Assembly: GCF_052857255.1 (NCBI RefSeq)
Contig: NC_135498.1
Coordinates: forward strand, 117,404,281 to 117,468,280
Direction: 5' to 3'
Source of the DNA: Amblyomma americanum
Lineage: Eukaryota > Arthropoda > Arachnida > Ixodida > Ixodidae
DNA: 64,000 bases
Under the pieces are notes generated by a model, which worked only from the letters and a program-made list of their open reading frames with translations, had not been told where the DNA came from and did not search any database. Every line of letters starts with the position of its first letter. Positions within the stretch are counted from its first letter, which is position 1. The position numbers were made by a program, and so were the translations under genes. This document shows positions 56,573 through 64,000 of this stretch, piece by piece.

Positions 56573-57436
56573 CACCGTGGGAATGCCGGGAAGGCAGCAA
56601 GACTTGGCTTGTCGGCCATGAAACATGAGTGTAGAAATACAAATTTTAGCAAATTATATTTTGCGTAAAGCGTTGTTTTGCAGTCACTATGTCCCGTAAT
56701 AAAATATGGTAACTGTACATCGCAAAAATTAGCAGTGGCTTCACTTCGCTAACCCTGAAATTCAGCGAATAACAAGGACGCTTGCTTAGCGCCTGAGGCT
56801 CGTACACGGCAGCTCCGCTACACGCTCGCGACAGCCGTTTTGTATATACCCACACGACACGTGGCTATGACGTGGTATCACATGCTCTTACGAGACCCTC
56901 ATCGGATGTGACCAAGTGGCTTCAAATCACCCCATCAGATGGTTTCAAGGTCAAAGTTCAGCCCGAAGGTCAACCAATGTCAAAGGTCGACTAAAGGTCA
57001 CTGTCCAATGTCAAGGGTTCGGCACCATAACTGTACCACATGCTGTCATACACGGCTAACTTGCTTGGCCTGAAGGTCTTTCAAGGGCATGCTCCAGCCT
57101 GCACGACGACTGTTTACCTAGTGTAGTGTAGCTTTTCGTTTCAATAAATGAGCATAAATCAGACAAGCACCGAATTGAGCACCGTGGAAAATGCTTTTAC
57201 GTGTTTAACCGACACGCTTTTTAGAGCAAATATTCTTGAAAAAAAAATATCATTCTTAAAATGCTACCCCTTAGAAGCTTTTTTTTTTTCGCATTGTGAA
57301 AGATAGAAACGTTTCATTGGTGTAGTCTGCTATTGCGGGACGCACCCTATGTCCGTGCATAATGTATGCTCGTGCTGCGAGAAACTTACCGAGCCCCCGC
57401 TCTCCTATGAGAATCTAGTTTGCGCCCTATCTGTAG
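56573..57436. other. no recognised gene
   Basis: Near 56,940-57,010 the motif AAGGTCAA(A/C) recurs four or five times. Otherwise nothing. Confidence 0.3.
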
Positions 57437-57572
57437 TCCCAGCCTATAGTTAGAGGCCCGTCCCGGTAGGTTGCTTCGCACAAGGCTACATCGTCTTCGC
57501 CGGCGCCAACAGCCGCCCGGACGGTTTACGATTCAAAACAAATGGTTAAAACATAACACGCACATAACAGCT
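57437..57572 (+). repeat. 130-bp dispersed repeat, copy 2
   Basis: Second copy of the repeat at 41,791-41,920, same orientation, differing at scattered positions and short indels. Confidence 0.9.
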
Positions 57573-59139
57573 CTGGACATCTACATATGTAGATGAAACT
57601 GCTGTATACATTGCATGCAGGCGTTTAAAACGTCCTCAGACAAGCTTGCATCTCCTGACAATTCATTTATCCTGCACACTTGTCAATCCAGGCATTCATT
57701 CATGTCATAAAACGTATTGTTCCTATTTTAGTGCCCCTTTTGTAAATCTCAAGCGCTTGCTTATATGATTTCGCGCGCAAAAAGAGGTCTAATCTATGTT
57801 GATTCACAATATTTTTCAAGTAATATATTGCGGCATTATCCGTCGTGCGGTACAGAGTGAGTCCTACGTTCCAGTTGGCGTGAGCATGTGACGCATAAAG
57901 GATGACGCAGCGGGGCACAGCGTCGCGTACCGCTCGCGCCAAGGACTCCTGTACGGATTAATGCTTCGGCGTCACCACATCGCTCCCAATCACGGCACAT
58001 ACGCCAGTATGGCAACCATTTTCACCAACCCTGCGCTCAGCGGCTCTGCGCCGTCACTGAGGAGTGGTCGGGTTGGGCCAATGCCCTGACGTGAATGCGA
58101 CCGCACCGGGGCGGAAAGGGGTAGCGCCCGACCAGTCGAAAAAACGATAGAACCTCAATCAAAAATACGACAAGATGTTTTGTCGGTTTGTCGTAACGAC
58201 AGATTTCTCTGTTCTTTTGTAATATTCTTCTGTAATGTTTTTTCTGTAGTCTGTACTTCTGTAGTACTTTTCAGCCGTATACTATACAAAATTCTGCTGT
58301 TACTAATGGGCCATAACATTACAGAAAATCAGTTGTGACGGCAGAAGACTTTCTGTTGTGTTTTTCGGCCGGGCATCGTCCGCAGATGGGGAAGAGAATA
58401 TGGAAGCATAGCATCGTCGTAATCACCGCGAATCTGATAATGTGTCTCCTTGCTGGTTATACACTGCGGCCCAATAAGCCTCGCTTTCACGAACCTCACA
58501 GGTCGAGTCAAGCGTCAGGGCCAAGCAAGGGCACGCCAACCTGACGACCGGGCGTTTACATGAGCTCGACTCTGTTGAGTCTGTACTGGTGCAACTGCAG
58601 CGGCAGCCAAAGTCGAGCAGGGCACCGCGAGCGTGCCATAAATGTAGTGATACGAGCGAAAGCTCTGTTAAGCATGGTTACGCATTTTTTGGCGCATGAG
58701 TCGGTCTGGCGCGTGCCTCATCCATGGCGAGACTGAGCGACTGAGCGACTGCTCAGTAGCTCTTATACCCCCGCTACTCGCAGCGGCGAGGCTCCGAGCG
58801 AGCGCAGCTTCGGTGCCCCTCCACAGCGAGTCACGTGTCATGACGTCACATACCACACCTCAAACACGCGCCAAACTTGACTTTGGAAGTTCTGCTAATA
58901 GTAGAGCTTTCGCTCTAAACCTGGCGTCCAAGCTGATGGCAAGCAGCAGAAATTTCTTATGCGCGACAGCGGCCGCACAAAACAGGCTCCTAATTATCAC
59001 AACTTTACACTGGATTGACTCCTTACCTCGAGTCGACTCCACCAGACTCGACAGAACTATGGACCTTACATAAGGTCACCCGGTAAATTTTAGTGCGATT
59101 CAATTCGGACGGATGTTGTCAGTTACATACAAAAGATAG
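57573..59139. other. no recognised gene
   Basis: Nothing recognisable. Frames at 58.7-59.05 kb on both strands are unsupported. Confidence 0.3.
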
Positions 59140-60136
59140 CTCGTATGAAACTACTTTTGAATGCACACGTCCAACCAGCACCTCCTGGGCCTGGAGCGGG
59201 TCAACATCTTCGCGGAGCTTCCAGAAGCACACTTGACGAACCACTGCACAAGACTCTCAAATACGTCGTCAGGTCGCCGCCTTCTTTCCCGAATACACAT
59301 CCACCATCCAACACTGACGGAAGAGCCCGCAGGTCCCCGAAATCTCGAGATACGCCCTGCACATGCGCCCTCTTCCGGCCAACATGACACGTGACGACCG
59401 CAGCGGCCGGCGCCTCGCACGGGAGGAAGCCTTGGCAGGCCACCATGGGAACAAACATGGAGCATGCTACGTGGACGCTCCAGGCCAACACCATGGGGGT
59501 CAGTGCACGGCCGCAGTAGTCTAGCCAAACACTACGGTGAACGGCCTCACGTTCAAAGCACAAGACATAACGCATGCTGAACAGGTAGGTGGCCACCGCG
59601 CTCGCCGCCGCCGATCAGAACTCTCGGATCATCATTACCGACTCGCGAGGTTCCTGAAGGAACATCGAACGGGGCTTTATTCCCTATCTTGCGTACCGCA
59701 AACTTCAAGATAGCTGTTACCTAGGGGCCCTCGCGTCCCGCACGATAATGCAGACACACGCACGGATCTCGAGGGCAACAAAGCGGCCGACGCCGCTGCA
59801 CGTGTGCTCACTCTCCGGGCATCGCCCTCACCTACCCCTGATGCGGACTAAGAGCCCAATCCGGCTTTTACCTTTAAGAAAAATCCCCCAACGTTATAAA
59901 TTCGCCCGTGCAGTTTTTCCTAAGCCCTGTAAAAGCCTCACGAAGGCGGAGGAGCGTTTACTCCTTCGCCTCTATTCTAAAACACTGCTGGGCCCGGCAG
60001 TCCTAAAACATACCGATCCCGCGTGCACAGGGAAGTGCCCACACTGTGAGGAAAAGTCTTCGGATATTTTCCACATGCAGTGGGCATGCCAAACAACTCC
60101 ACACCTTTTCTCTATACCAAACCCTACCCGGGAGGA
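59140..60136 (+). pseudogene. LINE-8: RNase H and zinc region, upstream part
   Basis: An older LINE, heavily decayed. RNase H scraps come first (GACYVDAS in one frame near 59,460, later EVPEG, then EGNKAADA-like near 59,770). From 59,900: FARAVFPKPCKSLTKAEERL, LLRLYSKTLLGPAVLKH, CPHCEEKSSDIFHMQWACQ (zinc motif) and IPNPTREE. It is cut at 60,136 by LINE-9 and resumes at 61,469. Many stops and frameshifts. Confidence 0.75.
60119..60136. repeat. 18-bp target-site duplication, left
   Basis: AAACCCTACCCGGGAGGA, repeated exactly at 61,451-61,468. It flanks LINE-9. Confidence 0.95.
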
Positions 60137-60345
60137 GCCCTGGAAGGCTGCGTGTTGCTGGCTGTGCAGTCGCAGGGCGGGGATGGTGGCCGCCGCAGCG
60201 AGGGAGCAGCTGTCGCGGGCCACTGAGCCGTCAGTTTTCTATTATGTAACCACCTCAGTTACCACGGCAACCACTGGGTTACGATTTGCGCTGAAACCCA
60301 TAACGCCGACTGCACAGCCAGCAACACGCAGCTTTCCTGGGCTCC
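60135..60345. repeat. 39-bp inverted repeat at the inversion junction
   Basis: 60,135-60,173 and 60,307-60,345 are inverted copies (GACTGCACAGCCAGCAACAC in the sense arm) with few mismatches. They arise from the overlap of the inverted and sense parts of LINE-9. Confidence 0.9.
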
Positions 60346-61450
60346 TCCACCACGGCGGAGTTGATGGGGATCCGGCTCGGGCTGGACCTGCTGCTCACCC
60401 TCGGCCTTCAGCCGCCAGGAGTTCTCTGCTGTGCGACTCCCGCGCCGCCCTCAGTCGCCTGCAATCTAACGGCCGCGGTACCCCACTAGTGCGCGACATT
60501 CGCTCGCGCACCGAGCGCCTTGCGCAGAGAGGATGTGCCGTGCGTGCACAGTGAGTGCCCGGTCACTGCGGCATCGCCGGCAGCGAGGAAGCTGACGACC
60601 TCGCGACCGCTGCACACAAACTACCTGCCAGCGATCTGCCCCTTGCGCTGGAGGACGCGCGTGCGGCCATCCACGACCATCTCCGAAAGCAGCACCCCGA
60701 CCCACGCATCGCGGGAGGTGAGCGCATCGACAGTGTCACCGGCTGTCGCGCACTTACACGGTCACAACGTGCAATGATCCTCCGAGCGCGCATTGGCTGC
60801 GTGTGGCCCGGGGAACGACGGGTGCGTCACGGAATCGCGACGAGTGATGTGTGTGACGGATGCGGCGCAGTGGAAACACTAGAACACCTGCTCCTTCACT
60901 GTGCCGCGTTCGCCGATGCTCGTCGCGATATGCTCGCGGCTTATAGGGCGCAGGGCATACTACCAGACTCCATCAAGACGCTATTGTGGCCGCAGGGCAG
61001 TGCGCGCACTCGTGACCGAACTTTGGTGAGCCTCTGTTCATTCCTCGAACACACGGGCTTGACGTCCCGTCTGTTTTCCGTCAGGTAGTTACACGCAGTG
61101 ACCGAACGCTCCGCCAGTTCTACCTTTAACGATTAATAACTGGACGCCCCACTCCAGTTGTAACCAACAGAGTGCTGTGCGCGTGTGTGATTTAATTCCT
61201 CTAAAATGAACTAACACGCGCACAACCTGGACACATTTCTTATTGTGTAAATAGTTTGCATATATTACTTCCCCCCCTATCCTCTCTTCCTGTCCCCTCA
61301 CCTCTTTCATTTCATTTCTCCATTCTGCCTGCTGTCCTTTATTTCCGCTGCCCCAGCTCAGGTGCTTCACTATCGATGGCAGATGCCGGGGCTAGCAAAA
61401 GTCTTTTCCTTCCTTTTTACTATTATTTTTAATAAAACCACTACCACCAC
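60137..61450 (+). mobile_element. LINE-9: RNase H LINE with inverted 5' end
   Basis: Sister of LINE-2. The sense part (60,307-61,450) has the RNase H region (STTAELMGIRLGLDLL, LCDSRAALSRLQ, PGHCGIAGSEEADDL), a zinc motif (CDGCGAVETLEHLLLHC), a 3' UTR and an ACC-type tail. The first 170 bases (60,137-60,306) are inverted: on the minus strand they encode KTDGSVARDSCSLAAAATIP, the RNase H start. They overlap the sense part by about 39 bases. A TGA at about 60,551 replaces the Trp of QWVPGHC. Flanked by an 18-bp duplication. Confidence 0.9.
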
Positions 61451-61660
61451 AAACCCTACCCGGGAGGATTGGGAGGCGGCCCTCCTCGGCCGGCTGCTCA
61501 GGCCTGGCGAGCCAGAAGGTCACGGTCGGGCGTGCCCGAGCCGCAGCTACAGCCAGTGGGCTCCTGTAATGAGGAGCCCACATAGCGTTTGTAAGAAACG
61601 GCCCCTTAAGGACCGCTCCACATGCCCCCTGTGAATACTTCGGCCAATAAAGTTTTGAGT
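61451..61660 (+). pseudogene. LINE-8: 3' end, downstream part
   Basis: Continues the LINE-8 reading after the duplication: NPTREDWEAALLGRLL. The 3' UTR follows with AATAAAGTTTTGA and a GTCA-repeat tail (61,655-61,670). Confidence 0.8.
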
Positions 61661-61941
61661 CAGTCAGTCGGCGAGGAAGTAACGACGACCAGGAAGAATC
61701 TATTTCTGCGTTCTGGATCTTGGCTCCAAACGGCAGGGACATTTTAAAGCGACAGCTGTACTAGCTTAGTGGCGCCGATTTCATCGTGTCTGCAGAAATT
61801 ACCTTGTCTGCAGAAACTAATCACGTGACGTACCATCCGACTCGCAGCACCGGCAGCCGCGCACTCCGCGGTTCGCCGCCGCCGCTGGCCGCTGCCTATC
61901 CAGTGTCTCGCTATGGACGAAGCAAGTCAGCCGGCGAAATT
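61661..61941. other. no recognised gene
   Basis: Nothing recognisable beyond two TGTCTGCAGAAA motifs near 61,790-61,815. Confidence 0.3.
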
Positions 61942-62159
61942 GAAAATTGGTTATTCGCGAATGCAAATGACGCGGTATCTGTCTCACATCTCGGCGGACA
62001 CCTGAACCACGCCGTAAGGGAAGGGATAAAGGAGGGACTGAGAGAAGAAAGGAAGAAAGAGGTGCCGTAGTGGAGAACTCCGGAATAATATCGACCACCT
62101 GGCAATCTTTAACGCGCACTGACATTGCACATCACATGGGCGCCTTTGCGTTTCGCCGC
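61942..62159 (-). mobile_element. Ruka-like SINE, head missing
   Basis: Tail ATTGGTTATTCGCGAATGC, then the body blocks on the minus strand up to the GCGTTTCGCC region. Confidence 0.85.
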
Positions 62160-62405
62160 CACCTCAAAGCGCGATTGAGGCGTCCACTGACCTAGGGAGC
62201 CAGTTATGCGCCCTTCCTTTTCCTCAACATCATCGAAGTCTAGAACGTGTCAACGCCAACGCCAATGTACACATTGAACGCCGACGACCTATAGGAACAG
62301 ATGCGAGCGCTCGGTTTCGACGGCGGCGGCTGAGTGACGCCATAGCTGTCACGTGGTTTCTCCTCGGTTCAAGGTTAAATTCGGGCACACGGAGAAGACG
62401 CTATG
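62160..62405 (+). repeat. about 245-bp dispersed repeat, copy 3
   Basis: Inverted relative to 54,600-54,855. See that entry. Confidence 0.85.
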
Positions 62406-62584
62406 GAGGGTAGTACTTCGGTTTCAAACTTTTGCAGCGAGAGCTACACTACTAGTCGCAGCCGCGTTTCGCGTAATCAACCGGAGCCAGAACTGCGCAT
62501 TCGTCGTTACCATCGCAAGCAGCTGCGCCGTTCCACAGGTGTTCGCCGCTTCGCCGCACCGGTCTCCACCACTGCACCGATGCG
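62406..62584. other. no recognised gene
   Basis: Nothing recognisable. Confidence 0.3.
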
Positions 62585-62632
62585 TGACAGCTACTGCGCC
62601 CTTTCCTTTCGTCAAAACGTTTAATTCCCTCA
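62585..62632 (+). mobile_element. SINE end scrap
   Basis: GTGACAGCTACTGCGCCCTT and TCCTTTCGTCAAAA resemble the SINE end block only. Confidence 0.4.
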
Positions 62633-62721
62633 AAACACATGCTTTCGCGTGGTTGATGTGTTCACCAAGATGTCTAGATCTGACATCTAGTGCGTCCTTT
62701 GCTTTCGCCAGGAACGTATTC

Positions 62722-62920
62722 TTTTCTGCGATGTCAGTGCACGTTAAAGATTCCCAAGGGGTTGAATTTTTTTTTCGGAGACCTCCACTATGGCACCTCT
62801 CACTTCCTTTGTTCTTTTACTCTCTCCTTTATCCCTTCCTTACGGCGCGGTTCGGGTGTCAACGGAGATAAGTGAAACAGTAACTGCGGCATTTCCTTTT
62901 GGCAAAAACAAGTTATTCTT
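62722..62920 (+). mobile_element. Ruka-like SINE, 5'-truncated
   Basis: Begins at GCGATGTCAGTGCACGTTAA and runs through the body to the CATTTCC end. Confidence 0.8.
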
Positions 62921-62974
62921 AAAGAAAAAAAGTTGGTTTGGTTTGGTTTTATGGAGTTTATCATCCCAAAGCGA

Positions 62975-63390
62975 TGGTGGTGGTGGTGAAAACATTTATT
63001 GTCTATACAAGAGAGAAAAGGTATGCTTGGATCAGCCCCCTAAGAGACCTGTCCTTACAAACACTAGGTGGAGGTCCCTACTTTGGGACCCCAGTGGAGG
63101 TGGCCGCCACCCGGGCGCACCCGACTAAGTGGGGCCTCTAATCATGGCAGCCGTCCAAGGTCGCATCCCAGTCCTCCCGGGTAGGGTTAGGGATGGGGGG
63201 AATAGCCGGGTTGGAGGGGCAGGCCCACACCATGTGATAGGCGTCCGAAGACACCGCTCTACAGTGCTGGCAGCTGCCGCTGAAGGAGGGTTCAAAATGC
63301 TTTAGGGGTGCCGGGTGCAGCAATGTATTGGTGAGAAGGCGGAGAAGGAGCCGCTCATCCGCCTTCTTGAGGCCTTTACATGGGTGGGGG
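62975..63390 (-). mobile_element. LINE-10: 3' end, LINE-8 family
   Basis: Minus strand: LHPAPLKHFEPSFSG, zinc motif CQHCRAVSSDAYHMVWACP, then IPNPTREDWDATLDGC as in LINE-8. A 3' UTR follows with AATAAATGTTTTCACCACC and a CCA-repeat tail. Confidence 0.8.
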
Positions 63391-63409
63391 TAAAGGTGAT
63401 GACTATCTT

Positions 63410-64000
63410 AGTAGTATGTTGAGGAGGACGAGGAGAAATCTTTATTCTACTCTGCGGCTTTGGGGCATCTTCAGAGAGCTTCTCTCATTGGTTGTATCCT
63501 TAGGAGCCTTCTCTGTCGAGCTCGTCCAATTTTATTCAATGGTCGGTTGCCCTCAGTCCAGGGCCCCGCTGGCCACTGCCACCCGTTGAGCTCGCTGTAC
63601 CAGACCTTGTTGGTCTTCACAGCGATCGCTGGAAAGCAGTCTATCCCATTGCTCCGCACTCGGGTTTTGTATTTTGGGGCCACGTCAATGTTTTGACAGG
63701 CCCATGTGATGTGAAACAGTGTGGGTTTTTCGTCGCACCAAGAATATTTGCCCGCATATATAGCAGGGTGCATTTTGTTTAGGATGTGTAGGCTTGGGTA
63801 AGAACCTGTCTATGCAATTGTCTCCAAGCGACAGCTTTCTCTCTGTTGTGAGATTTGTGCGGCGGGGGATACCAGATTCTTCTGCCTCAGTAGTTTTGTA
63901 GTACGGCCAATTATTCCTTGGGTGCTGGCAAGAGTTCCACGGTCTCGTTGGATGCTTGGAAAGTACTGTATCCTCGAGCTATCCTGTCGGCCTCTTGGTT
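63410..64000 (-). mobile_element. LINE-11: 3' end, running off the window
   Basis: Minus strand: MHPAIYAGKYSWCDEKPT, LFHITWACQNIDVAPKYK (zinc motif partly degraded), WYSELNGWQWPAGPW. The 3' end has AATAAAGATTTCTCCTCG. The upstream part continues to the window edge with stops. Confidence 0.65.

Overview
The window looks like intergenic and intronic DNA of a hard-tick (ixodid) nuclear genome. The main reason is a dispersed tRNA-headed SINE that recurs about twenty times. It has a tRNA-like head, a conserved body around GTGCACGTTAAAGATCCCC, and an AATTATTATT tail, and it resembles the tick Ruka SINE. The naming rests on memory, not on a search. Invertebrate LINEs, Penelope-like elements and long non-coding stretches fit this. 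No complete host gene, rRNA, stand-alone tRNA, CRISPR array or bacterial operon was found.

Layout. At 1-9 kb there are SINEs, a 5'-truncated CR1-like LINE (1.96-3.89 kb, minus) and a Penelope-like element (7.0-8.8 kb, minus). At 4-20 kb, interleaved with SINEs, is the only possible host coding signal: spaced minus-strand segments that look like paralogous exons of a tandemly repeated type-II membrane protein family (Pro/Ser-rich N-terminus, membrane-anchor plus Thr/Ser-rich linker). Some are probably decayed. At 17.4-18.2 kb is an inverted-repeat-bounded element with internal tandem repeats. At 20.1-20.4 kb lie two strong hairpins. At 22-28 kb little is recognisable. At 27.9-28.9 kb a small DNA transposon with perfect terminal inverted repeats is nested in a SINE. 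At 29-30 kb is the RNase H end of a LINE. Two more Penelope remnants lie at 33.6-34.7 and 43.5-44.4 kb, and a decayed CR1-like LINE at 37.7-40.7 kb.

From 46 to 64 kb the window is mostly nested retroelements. A full-length 5.75-kb LINE (47,954-53,701, minus) has a 5' leader, a gag-like ORF1 and an ORF2 with endonuclease, reverse transcriptase, RNase H and a zinc motif. It sits inside an older LINE remnant and is flanked by a 9-bp target-site duplication. At 60.1-61.5 kb another LINE, with an inverted 5' end, is inserted into a third LINE and flanked by an 18-bp duplication. Most coding remnants carry stops, frameshifts or lost catalytic residues, so few if any copies here look active.

Because the DNA is eukaryotic, long open frames without homology or splice support were not called as genes. 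Exon calls are hypotheses from splice-like signals and agreement between paralogs. Element boundaries without a target-site duplication are approximate.
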